Below are positions 44,847 through 55,770 of a stretch of 64,000 bases of DNA, piece by piece. The notes below the pieces were generated by a model. It worked only from the letters and a program-made list of their open reading frames with translations, had not been told where the DNA came from and ran no database searches. The translations under genes were made by a program, and so were the position numbers. Origin of the DNA: Bolinopsis microptera (taxonomy: Eukaryota; Ctenophora; Tentaculata; Lobata; Bolinopsidae); assembly GCF_026151205.1 (NCBI RefSeq), contig NC_087078.1, positions 12,693,118 to 12,757,117 on the forward strand, in the 5' to 3' direction. The first letter of the stretch is position 1, and each line of letters opens with the position of its first letter.

Positions 44847-47542
44847 GTCCTCCTCCTCATCGTCCTACTCAGTCCTCCCCCAGTCATCCTCCTCCTCAGT
44901 CCTCCCCAAGTCCTCCTCTTCCTCAGTCCTCCCCCAGTCCTCCTTCTCCTTATCCTCATCCTCATTCCTCCTCCTCAGTCCTCCTCCTCCTCCTTCTCCT
45001 TCTTATCAGTCCTCTTCCTCAGTCCTCCTCCTCGTCCTCGCTCTCGTCCTCCTCCTCCTCCCCGTCCTCAGTCCTCCTCCTCCTCCTCCTCATCAGTCCT
45101 CCTCCTCCTCTTCAGTCCTCCTCATGAGTCCTTCTCCTTATCCTCCTCCACCTCCTGAGTCATCCTCCTCCTCCTCCACATTCTCCTCCTTATCCTCCTC
45201 CTCCTCAGTCCTCCTCATGCTCCTCCTCATTCTCCTCCTTATCCTCCTCATCCTCCTCAGTCCTCCTCCTCATCCTCCTCTTCCTTCTTCTCCTAATCAG
45301 TCCTCCTCCTCAGTCGTCCTCCTCCTCTTCCTTAACCCTTGTCCTCATCCTCCTAGTCCTCGTCCTTAGTCCTCGTCCTCCTTAGTCTTTCTCCTCAGTC
45401 CTCCTCCTCCCCCTCATGAGTCTCATCCTCCTCATCCTTCTCCTTAGTCCTCCTCCTCTTCCTCAGTCCTACTCCTCAGTCCTCCTCCTCTTCCTCATCC
45501 TCTTCAGTCCTCTTCCTCAGCTCTCATCTTCTTCCTCCTCAGTCTTCCTCCTCTTCAGTCCCCAGTCCTTCTCCTCCTCGTCAGTCCTCCTCCTCCTCCT
45601 CTTCAGTCCTCCTTCTCCTTCTCCTCATTCTCCTCCTACTCATAAGTCCTCCTCCTCAGGACCTCAGTCCTCCTCTTTCTTCTCCTCCTCCTATTTCTCC
45701 TCCTTTTCCTCCTTCTCCTCCTACTCCTAAGTCCTCCTCCTCAGTCCTTCCCCAGTCCTCCTCCTCATCAGTCCTCCCCCGGTCCTCCTTTTCCTCATCA
45801 TCGTCAGTCCTCCTCCTCATCGTCCTACTCAGTCCTCCCCCAGTCATCCTCCTCCTCAGTCCTCCCCAAGTCCTCCTCTTCCTCGGTCCTCCCCCAGTCC
45901 TCCTTCTCCTTATCCTCATCCTCATTCCTCCTCCTCAGTCCTCCTCCTCCTCCTTCTCCTTCTTATCAGTCCTCTTCCTCAGTCCTCCTCCTCGTCCTCG
46001 CTCTCGTCCTCCTCCTCCTCCCCGTCCTCAGTCCTCCTCCTCCTCCTCCTCATCAGTCCTCCTCCTCCTCTTCAGTCCTCCTCATGAGTCCTTCTCCTTA
46101 TCCTCCTCCACCTCCTGAGTCATCCTCCTCCTCCTCCACATTCTCCTCCTTATCCTCCTCCTCCTCAGTCCTCCTTAGTCTTTCTCCTCAGTCCTCCTTA
46201 GTCCTCGTCCTCCTTAGTCTTTCTCCTCAGTCCTCCTCCTCCTCCTCATGAGTCTCATCCTCCTCATCCTTCTCCTTAGTCCTCCTCCTCTTCCTCAGTC
46301 CTACTCCTCAGTCCTCCTCCTCTTCCTCATCCTCCTCATCCTCTTCAGTCCTCTTCCTCAGCTCTCATCTTCTTCCTCCTCAGTCTTCCTCCTCTTCAGT
46401 CCCCAGTCCTCCTCCTACTCGTCAGTCCTCCTCCTCCTCCTCCTCGTCCTCATCCTCCTCATCCTCCTCGTCCTCCTCCTCCTCCTCAGTCCTCCTCCTC
46501 CTCTTCCTCAGTCCTCCTTCTCCTTCTCCTTCTTCTCCTCCTACTCCTAAGTCCTCCTCCTCCTCCTCCTCAGTCCTCCTCCTCCTTCTCCTCCTTTTCC
46601 TCCTTCTCCTCCTTCTCCTCCTACTCCTAAGTCCTCCTCCTCCTCAGTCCTCCCCCAGTCCACCTCCTCATCAGTCCTCCGCCAGTCCTCCTTCTCCTCC
46701 TTCTCATCCTCAGTCCTCCTCCTCATCATCCTCCTCAGTCCTCCCTCAGTCCTCCTCCTCAGTCCTCCCTAAGTCCTCCTCTTCCTCAGTCCTCCCCCAG
46801 TCCTCCTTCTCCTCTTCATCATCAGTCCTCCTCCTCAGTCCTCGTCCTCGTCCTTCTCCTTCTTATCAGTCCTCCTCCTCAGTCTTCCTCCTCGTCCTCG
46901 CTCTCGTCCTCCTCCTCAGTCCTCCTCGTCCTTAGTCTTCCTCCTCCTCACCAATCAGCTGCTCCTCTTCCTCAGTCCTCCCTCTCCTCTTCAGTCCTCC
47001 TCCTCCTCAGTCCTCCTCCTCCTCAGTCCTCCTCGGTCCTTCTCCTCCTCCTCAGTCCTCCCCAGTCCTCCTCTTTCTCCTCAGTTTTCCTCCTTCTCCT
47101 CCTCCTCCTCCTCAGTTCTCCTCCTCACCCTCCTTCTCCTTCTCCTCTTCCTTCTCCTCCTAATCAGTCCTCCTCCTCAGTCGTCCTCCTCCTCGTCCTT
47201 AGTCATCGTCCTCATCCTCATCGTCCTTAGTCCTCGTCCTCATCCTCCAAGTCCTTGTCCTTAGTCCTCGTCCTCATCCTCCTAGTCCTGGTCCTGGTCC
47301 TCCTCTGTCCTCCTCAGTCCTCCTTCTCCTCAGTCCTCAGTCCTCCTCCTCAGTCCTCTTCCTCCTCATCAGTCCTCCCCCAGTCCTCCTTCTCCTCCTC
47401 GTCATCCTCAGTCCTCCTCCTCCTTCTTATCAGTCCTCCTCCTCAGTCCTCGTCCTCGCTCTCGTCCTCCTCCTCAGTCCTCGTCGTCCTTAGCCCTCGC
47501 GTTCTCTTAGTCCTCCTCCTCCCCGTCCTCAGTCCTCCTCTT
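44847..47542. repeat. TCC / CTCAGTCCTCC minisatellite array, right part
   Basis: Continuation of the array. The segment from 44847 repeats the sequence from 42888 almost base for base, and again from 45807. Identical 81-codon Ser/Pro frames at 43181 and 45124 show how little the copies differ. After about 46.7 kb the order is looser. Confidence 0.9.
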
Positions 47543-47588
47543 GAAATGGGTAGCACGGTCAATGGTCATTAACCGTGCTACCCATTTC
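47543..47588. repeat. perfect 17-bp hairpin at the end of the TCC array
   Basis: GAAATGGGTAGCACGGT (47543-47559) is exactly reverse-complemented at 47572-47588 with a 12-base loop. It marks the sharp boundary between the TCC array and the unique right end of copy 2. Confidence 0.9.
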
Positions 47589-47608
47589 TGCAGATAGCCT
47601 GTTACAAA

Positions 47609-47860
47609 TTGTGGAGACAATTTAAATCAAAAGTTACTAAAGCGTTCTCTATTTGTTACGATTGCTATTACCAACCGTACCTCTTTCAATTGTGGACCGG
47701 GGTGGATGTTTCTGTCAAACAAGAGTTGATACGACAGTGTGTTGTTTTTCGGACGAAACGATTCTTGTTTGGAACTAGAAACCATTTTGGGGTTCTGGGA
47801 CCACCACCAATCGATTTCTTGTCATATTTAAGTACAGAAATAGCTACCTATATCGCCTAG
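47609..47860 (+). CDS. short ORF inside TIR copy 2, unknown
   Basis: An 83-codon frame with non-repetitive composition (for example KLWRQFKSKVTKAFSICYDC) lies between the hairpin and the right subterminal repeat. No family, domain or splice context recognised. It could be a captured gene fragment or chance. Confidence 0.2.
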   Translation: MWRQFKSKVTKAFSICYDCYYQPYLFQLWTGVDVSVKQELIRQCVVFRTKRFLFGTRNHFGVLGPPPIDFLSYLSTEIATYIA

Positions 47861-48123
47861 AAACCTCAGAGGAAAGATTTAAATTTTCCCGATTTTTCCG
47901 ATATGAGGGTTGATGAGGCCAAAATCGGAATCGGAATGATCGGAATGATCGGGTTGGACCCCCCCCAATATATCATTTGGTTTTACCCTTCTGACGTACC
48001 ACGTTCTTTACTGAACATCTTGATTAATTAAATTCCATTCTGTAGCCAGTTTTTATACCAACACACTCTAACCGATACTATCACATAGCAAGGAACCGTG
48101 AATGGAGTCGTGACTGTCATACC

Positions 48124-48166
48124 ATGAGTCTTAGATGGGCTCGATTTCGGTCTCGCAGACTCAGAA
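48124..48166 (+). CDS. NOS1AP: candidate first coding exon of the NOS1AP-like gene
   Basis: An ATG at 48124 opens a frame of 14 codons plus one base (MSLRWARFRSRRLR) ending at a consensus donor GTAAGT (48167). The leftover single base joins in phase with the two leading bases of the next exon at 52677 to give an Arg codon and the frame of the PTB leader. The basic N-terminus differs from the vertebrate start, so similarity gives no support; the case rests on the phase match and the strong donor. It lies about 150 bases after the end of TIR copy 2. Confidence 0.45.
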
Positions 48167-48436
48167 GTAAGTAACATATTATTATATCACAACATACAAC
48201 CACACTTAAAAAGTGACAAATACCTAGTGACAAATCCCGGGATCTTACTTAGTTGTTACCTTTTTAGTGTCGTGCATATTATTATGATATTAGGTGTGAG
48301 CTGATGACGGAACACGGTTTGTGATAGTAGAGATGTCATTACATGGCTTCAGTATTAGAGTTGCTGTGTCAACTCACCCTCTACCCTCCTGTGCTGCGTT
48401 ACGTTTAGACCTTCCCTTTTTTTTCCTCTCGTGTAC

Positions 48437-48460
48437 TCTCTCTCTCTCTCTCTCTCTCAG
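48437..48460. repeat. TC dinucleotide microsatellite
   Basis: A run of about 12 TC units. Confidence 0.9.
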
Positions 48461-48683
48461 TACTTGTGTTTCTTATCGGCACGCGTTGTAGTTATAAGTT
48501 ATTTGGTTGAAGCAGCTTGTTTTCAGAATACACCCTCAGTGTGATCATGTTCGCTAATAATGGTTAGCTCCTACTAATTTGATGTGATTGTTGGGTACCA
48601 CTTACTCATTAGATTCTCATTCTCGACCAAGTCATAACAAGTTCGATTAATTTGATGTCAACATGATATTGATGTTTGACTGC

Positions 48684-51600
48684 CAGGGAGTGTAGAACGT
48701 ACACCCAAACACTCCCTCACCAGTCACCTGACTAACAGGGAGTGTAGAACGTACACACAAACACTCCCTCACCAGTCACCTGACTAGCAGGGAGTGTAGA
48801 ACGTACACCCAAACACTCCCTCACCAGTCACCTGACTAACAGGGAGTGTAGAACGTACACACAAACACTCCCTCACCAGTCACCTGACTAACAGGGAGTG
48901 TAGAACGTACACACAAACACTCCCTCACCAGTCACCTGACTAACAGCCAACAGGGAGTGTAGAACGTACACACAAACACTCCCTCACCAGTCACCTGACT
49001 AACAGGGAGTGTAGAACGTACACACAAACACTCCCTCACCAGTCACCTGACTAACAGGGAGTGTAGAACGTACACTCAAACACTCCCTCACCAGTCACCT
49101 GACTAACAGGGAGTGTAGAACGTACACACAAACACTCCCTCACCAGTCACCTGACTAACAGGGAGTGTAGAACGTACACTCAAACACTCCCTCACCAGTC
49201 ACCTGACTAACAGCCAACAGGGAGTGTAGAACGTACACACAAACACTCCCTCACCAGTCACCTGACTAACAAGGAGTGTAGAACGTACACACAAACACTC
49301 CCTCACCAGTCACCGGACTAACAGCCAACAGGGAGTGTAGAACGTACACACAAACACTCCCTCACCAGTCACCTGACTAACAGAGAGTGTAGAACGTACA
49401 CCCAAACACTCCCTCACCAGTCACCTGACTAACAGCCAACAGGGAGTGTAGAACGTACACACAAACACTCCCTCACCAGTCACCTGACTAACAGGGAGTG
49501 TAGAACGTACACCCAAACACTCCCTCACCAGTCACCTGACTAACAGCCAACAGGGAGTGTAGAACGTACACACAAACACTCCCTCACCAGTCACCTGACT
49601 AACAGGGAGTGTAGAACGTACACCCAAACACTCCCTCACCAGTCACCTGACTAGCAGGGAGTGTAGAACGTACACACAAACACTCCCTCACCAGTCACCT
49701 GACTAACAGGGAGTGTAGAACGTACACTCAAACACTCCCTCACCAGTCACCTGACTAACAGGGAGTGTAGAACGTACACACAAACACTCCCTCACCAGTC
49801 ACCTGACTAACAGGGAGTGTAGAACGTACACTCAAACACTCCCTCACCAGTCACCTGACTAACAGGGAGTGTAGAACGTACACACAAACACTCCCTCACC
49901 AGTCACCTGACTAGCAGGGAGTGTAGAACGTACACCCAAACACTCCCTCACCAGTCACCTGACTAGCAGGGAGTGTAGAACGTACACCCAAACACTCCCT
50001 CACCAGTCACCTGACTAGCAGGGAGTGTAGAACGTACACCCAAACACTCCCTAACCAGTCACCTGACTAACAGAGAGTGTAGAACGTACACACAAACACT
50101 CCCTCACCAGTCACCTGACTAACAGGGAGTGTAGAAACTAGAACGTACACCCAAACACTCCCTCACCAGTCACCTGACTAACAGGGAGTGTAGAACGTAC
50201 ACCCAAACACTCCCTCACCAGTCACCTGACTAACAGGGAGTGTAGAACGTACACTCAAACACTCCCTCACCAGTCACCTGACTAACAGCCAACAGGGAGT
50301 GTAGAACGTACACACAAACACTCCCTCACCAGTCACCTGACTAACAGAGAGTGTAGAACGTGCACCCAAACACTCCCTCACCAGTCACCTGACTAACAGC
50401 CAACAGGGAGTGTAGAACGTACACACAAACACTCCCTCACCAGTCACCTGACTAACAGGGAGTGTAAAACGTACACCCAAACACTCCCTCACCAGTCACC
50501 TGACTAACAGGGAGTGTAGAACGTACACTCAAACACTCCCTCACCAGTCACCTGACTAACAGGGAGTGTAGAACGTACACCCAAACACTCCCTCGCCAGT
50601 CACCTAACTGCTAGGGAGTGTAGAACGTACACACAAACACTCCCTCACCAGTCACCTGACTAACAGGGAGTGTAGAACGTACACCCAAACACTCCCTCAC
50701 CAGTCACCTGACTAACAGGGAGTGTAGAACGTACACCCAAACACTCCCTCACCAGTCACCTGACTAACAGGGAGTGTAGAACGTACACCCAAACACTCCC
50801 TCACCAGTCACCTGACTAACAGGGAGTGTAGAACGTACACACAAACACTCCCTCACCAGTCACCTGACTAACAGGGAGTGTAGAACGTACACCCAAACAC
50901 TCCCTCACCAGTCACCTGACTAACAGGGAGTGTAGAACGTACACCCAAACACTCCCTCACCAGTCACCTGACTAACAGGGAGTGTAGAACGTACACACAA
51001 ACACTCCCTCACCAGTCACCTGACTAACAGGGAGTGTAGAACGTACACCCAAACACTCCCTCACCAGTCACCTGACTAACAGGGAGTGTAGAACGTACAC
51101 CCAAACACTCCCTCACCAGTCACCTGACTAACAGGGAGTGTAGAACGTACACCCAAACACTCCCTCACCAGTCACCTGACTAACAGAGAGTGTAGAACGT
51201 ACACCCAAACACTCCCTCACCAGTCACCTGACTAACAGGGAGTGTAGAACGTACACCCAAACACTCCCTCACCAGTCACCTGACTAACAGGGAGTGTAGA
51301 ACGTACACACAAACACTCCCTCACCAGTCACCTGACTAACGGAGAGTGTAGAACGTACACCCAAACACTCCTTCACCAGTCACCTGACTAACAGGGAGTG
51401 TAGAACGTACACCCAAACACTCCCTCACCAGTCACCTGACTAACAGAGAGTGTAGAACGTACACCCAAACACTCCCTCACCAGTCACCTGACTAACAGGG
51501 AGTGTAGAACGTACACCCAAACACTCCCTCACCAGTCACCTGACTAACAGGGAGTGTAGAACGTACACCCAAACACTCCCTCACCAGTCACCTGACTAAC

Positions 51601-51806
51601 ATGGAGTGTAGAACGTACACCCAAACACTCCCTCACCAGTCACCTGACTAACGGAGAGTGTAGAACGTACACCCAAACACTCCCTCACCAGTCACCTGAC
51701 TAACAGGGAGTGTAGAACGTACACTCAAACACTCCCTCACCAGTCACCTGACTAACAGAGAGTGTAGAACGTACACCCAAACACTCCCTCACCAGTCACG
51801 TGACAA
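48684..51806. repeat. 52-bp hairpin satellite, about 59 copies
   Basis: Each unit holds GGGAGTGT, AGAACGTACAC, then ACACTCCC, CTCACCAGTCACCTGACTAA. GGGAGTGT and ACACTCCC are perfect complements, so every unit can form an 8-bp stem with a loop of about 15 bases. The base after GTACAC distinguishes three subtypes (CCC, ACA, CTC). Seven units are followed by an extra CCAACAG, all in the first 33 copies, while CCC units dominate the last third. The array lies in the first intron of the NOS1AP-like gene if the exon at 48124 is real. It is not CRISPR: there are no unique spacers. Confidence 0.95.
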
Positions 51807-52676
51807 ATCACGTGATCAGTATCCTGACTAATCTTTTACGTTCGAATGTATTATACATCTCGTTTGAAACATGCTCCCTAATTCTAAGAATGATCCTGCC
51901 AACAGTATTATACAGTGCCGGAAACCTTCTTTTATGACTAGTATGATGTAATCGCGCTAACCATCCCTAATATAATACACAGCCTATATTATAATATAAT
52001 GCGATGTATGCTGAGGACTCGTCTAAACTTGATCAGAGTGTTTGGTAGTTAGTAGTAGTAGTTTGTTTTGTAGTTTGATGTTCATGAACTGCGTGTATTT
52101 GGTGTGTGTAAAGAATGTAACAAACTATGTAAACTATGCAGTAAACATTCATTTCTGTACACTGTACAGTAACATAAACAAATAGACATTAGACAAAGAC
52201 CTGCATTCTAGACATTAGACATTATTATCATGCATTATTTATCAATTACCAATGACTAGACCTGGACTAATGTATGTACTGTAAACGTATGTATGATCCA
52301 GTGGGCGGTCAGTGATCTGTGTGATAAATGATTTACAATAGAAAACGCTTTTTATCAAGTCATACTTATATTGGGTCGCATTTCTAATTTCAGCCTTCAA
52401 CATTAGGAGAAGTTTAAGAATCTGACAAGTGTTCTTGTTGGTATTATGTTTGGTAAAGGATCGCGATGACAACACAAAAGTCAAAACAATATAATATTCC
52501 ATTTTACCCACCCCTGATATTTAACCACATAATTTCCCAACGGGAGCGCAATATTTCTAAATCAACTAACTACCTGAACTCTTATAATAATTAAACTCAC
52601 TGTAACATACTTACATATGAATAATATATTATGCAGCTATAAATAGTAATAATATAATAACATGCGTGTCCTGCAG
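51807..52676. other. intronic AT-rich stretch
   Basis: No supported gene apart from the acceptor of the exon at 52677 (GTCCTGCAG). Confidence 0.3.
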
Positions 52677-52777
52677 GAGGTACGGGGAAGTACGAGGTTG
52701 TGGATGATGGAGACGACGTCAGATTGCCTCTCCACAATGACGATATCTTCCAACACGGCATTACTTTCCCCGTCAAG
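52677..52777 (+). CDS. NOS1AP: NOS1AP-like exon: leader and start of the PTB domain
   Basis: Acceptor CTGCAG ends at 52676 and donor GTAAAT starts at 52778. The 101 bases encode KYEVVDDGDDVRLPLH followed by NDDIFQHGITFPVK. This matches the highly conserved N-terminal leader of NOS1AP/CAPON (KYxLVDDGxDxRxPLHNxDxFQHGI), which folds into the PTB domain. NOS1AP is an adaptor that binds nNOS through its C-terminus and membrane or GTPase partners through the PTB. The exon ends in phase 0, in frame with the exon at 61088. The intervening intron is 8.3 kb and full of satellites. No frame damage. Confidence 0.9.
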
Positions 52778-54535
52778 GTAAATATTAACGTTGATTGGTC
52801 TCTCTTCGGCTGTTGATTGGTTGGCTGATCTGTCACGTGTCAAAACAAACGAGGGAAGCCCGCCAAATTTATAAAATCGGGATATTGTTAGCGCTCAGGG
52901 CTGATCGCATTGGGAGCTGGAGTGTGGAGAGCTGGGGTGCATTGTGATTTGTAGTTCTGTCAGCCAACTATACACAATCATCCGCGCTTATGTTGTAATA
53001 TTCTGTACTCAGTAGTTCTACGTGAGGTTTTTGAACCAGCTGTACTATTACACAGTGTCACAGTGCAGTGTCACAGTGTCACTACCCTCATGTTCTCATA
53101 ATGTAGGGTTATAGCTGAGAGTAATGTCTCTAACTGGCAAAGGGCTTGGTAATAAGCTTGACAATAAGCTTGTGTAATGGGCAGTGGGCACATATCCAAA
53201 CACCAGGGAAACTCGAAAGTAAAAGTTGCTCCTGAAGCAATTATGTGAACAGAAATGCCGTGGAAGCAGACACGGGACACCTATGTTTCAATATAATGAA
53301 TAATGAATATTAATGAAGTGCCGTAGAAACTTTGTCGTCTGTATTTTGAAGAGCGTTTGATATAACTTACAATTTAGATTTTAATGTAACGGCTTCATTT
53401 CGTTAGACTCATAGTTGTAATCACACAGTGTCATGGATGGTATGATATAGAGATAATCGTCCAAACATTGCTAACATGACATCAATCAAATCAGGGGACA
53501 CACTAATTAGTTATCTAACTAATCATCTAATTAACTAGTTATCTAACAGCCATGATAGACTAGTGAGACCACTATCACTGTTCTATTTTACCACCTTTAC
53601 CACTTTTACCGCTTAATGAAAAGTTTTGTCCTTCCTCACTACTCACCAGCCACCACTCCCAATTTTCCACCTCATAAAATAACAGCTATTCGGTTTGTGG
53701 GAGTGCAGTAGGTGTCACAATATACGCGTGATGTGCATCACACACACACATAATATATAATATATTATATACAACTTATTGAACATGTCATGTGGTCATC
53801 ACGAGCCACCCCGCCTACCCTCAATCACCAGGCAGATAGGTTGACGCACAACTCGTTCAAGTGATGAAGGGAAGATGGGGGAACGGCCGGTTTTGTCCAG
53901 GAACCCTCTGGAAGTATTCTGCAACCGCTGAAATTGTTCTCGAACGGTCCAGAGCACACAGCCTGGAGACACAGCGTGCAGCATGTGTTAACGCCTGAAA
54001 TTGGTTAGGTGTATGTCTGCCAAAATTCAGCCCTTCTAAATGTTTGGCATATTTCTTGTGACATGTTAATGACTATGTGTGAGATATACATGTGTTTGAT
54101 AAATTATCTGACATATTTCCCATTTTTGGTAAGATGGGTTATCAGTGTTGACTTCTAAGGTTTAGGAACAGAGGCAACATTTGGGCACGGCATATCAAAT
54201 ATGCGGGATCGCATAATTAGCGAAAATATGCCGCATATTTTCGCTGATTATGCGATCCCACTTCTATCCTCATTTTTATTACAAAGTTACACTAAGGTTT
54301 TTTTTTTACAAATGTCTCAGACCCATAGCTAGATCTGTGAATTTTAGGCAGACCCACTCGACAGCGGCCAAATTTTGCGCATTATGAGCCCCAAGCCCGA
54401 TACCCACTTTGCCTCCCAATTATATTATCATCTCGTAACTTCATAATGAAGGTTCCGTTATTCATTTAAAGATTAAGTTTTTTCGATTCTGGGCACGTAG
54501 CCCGACACGACACGTAGCCGGGGCGAAGCTCCTTT
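52778..54535. other. first part of the 8.3-kb intron
   Basis: No gene supported. It contains a CA run with TATA-rich palindromes (53738-53775) and the 26-bp hairpin at 54205-54259. The 61-codon minus-strand ORF at 53799-53984 is unrecognised. Confidence 0.4.
54205..54259. repeat. near-perfect 26-bp hairpin with 3-base loop
   Basis: The left arm starts GGGATCGCATAATTAGCG (54205-54230) and the right arm (54234-54259) is its reverse complement with a single mismatch, separated by CCG. Such a tight long stem is cruciform-forming. Confidence 0.9.
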
Positions 54536-55770
54536 GGTTCGCTAGGGAGGGGGGAAGGCGCAGCCCCCCAGAAAATTTTTGAGAAATTATGTGTTAAAGA
54601 CGACATTTGGCAAGAAATTTGTAGGACAGTAATAATCAGACATCACAATAATACAAAGTTGGGGGGCTAGGGGGGCGCAGCCCTGGCCTTCGGAAAATTT
54701 TTGAGAAATAGGGTGTTCCAGACGACATTTGTCGGACAGCAATAATCAGACATTACAATAATACAAGGTTGGTGGGCTTGGGGGCGCAACCCCCGGAAAA
54801 TTTTTGAGAAATAGGGTGATTCAGACGACATTTGGCATTAAAGAAATTTGTAGGACAGCAATAATCATACATCAGAATAATATAAAGTTGGTGGACTAGG
54901 GGAGCGAACCCCCAGCAAAATTTTTAAGAAATAGGGTGATTAAAACGGCATTTGGCATTAAAGAAATTTGGGGACAGTAATAATCAGACATCACAATAAT
55001 ATAAAGTTGGGGGGCCGGGGGGGGGGGGCGCAGCCCCCCAGAAAACTTTTGAGAAATAATGTGTTTTCGACGACATTTGGCATTAAAGAAATTTGTAGGA
55101 CAGTAATAATCAGACATCACAATAATAAAAAGTTGGGAGGCTAGGGGGGCGCACCCCCCGGAAAATTTTTGAGAAATAGGGTGATTCAGACGACATTAGG
55201 CATTAAAGAAATTAGTAGGGCAGTAATAATCAGACATCCCAATAATATAAAGTTGGTTGGCTAGGGAGGGGGGGGGGGGCGAAGCCAATCAGAAAATTTT
55301 TGAGAAATTATGTGTTTTAGACGACATTTGGCAATAAAGAAATTTGTAGGACAGTAATTATAATCAGACATCACAATAATACAAAGTTGGAGGGCTAGGC
55401 AGGCGCAGCCCTGGCCTTCGGAAACTTTTTGAGAAATAGGGTGTTCCAGACGACATTTGTGGGACAGCAATAATCAGACATTACAATAATACAAGGTTGG
55501 TGGGCTGGGGGGGCACAGTAATAATCAGACATCACAATAACATAAAGTTGGGAGACTGGGGGGGGGGGGGCGCAGCCCCCAAGAAAATTTTTAGAAATTA
55601 TTTGTTTTAGACGACATTAGGCATTAAAGAAATTTGTAGGACGGCGATAATACAAAGTTGGGGGTGCAGCCCCCGGAAAATTTTTGAGAAATAGGGTGTT
55701 TCAGACGACATTTGGCATTAGAAATTTGTAATTTCAGACATTACAATAATACAAAGTTGGGGGCTAGGGG
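54536..55770. repeat. ~120-bp monomer array, about 10 copies
   Basis: Each monomer runs GGGGCGCAGCCCCC (itself a small hairpin), GAAAATTTTTGAGAAAT, a GTGTTYYAGACGACATTTGG block, AAGAAATTTGTAGGACAG, TAATAATCAGACATCACA and ATAATAYAAAGTTGG. Spacing between copies varies from about 100 to 130 bases and single monomers are truncated. The array runs straight into the LINE endonuclease fragment at 55.8 kb. Confidence 0.85.

Larger units (their letters stand above)
41233..47966. mobile_element. G/C-run-capped TIR element carrying a giant TCC array (copy 2)
   Basis: The element starts GGGGGGGTCCAACCCGAT at 41233 and ends with the exact complement ATCGGGTTGGACCCCCCC plus one C at 47966. AATATAT flanks it at 41226-41232 and 47967-47973, a perfect 7-bp duplication. 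A subterminal ~39-bp direct repeat (CCGATATGAGGGTTGATGAG...) sits at 41253 and again at 47898. The module GGGGGATCATGTTTTKT ... ACCCTATATTTTCAAAACGG, also present in copy 1, lies at about 41697-41795. A ~5.7-kb TCC array follows, itself invaded by a LINE, then a perfect hairpin and a short unique tail. At 6.7 kb it is unusually large and has no transposase. Confidence 0.8.

Noticed and set aside
41686-46729. Many Ser/Leu/Pro ORFs and antisense Arg/Gly/Glu ORFs
   Set aside because: All are compositional frames of the TCC array, and the same ORFs recur with the ~1-kb higher-order unit.
48684-51806. CRISPR-like regular array
   Set aside because: The whole 52-bp unit is repeated; there are no unique spacers, no cas genes, and the setting is a eukaryotic intron.
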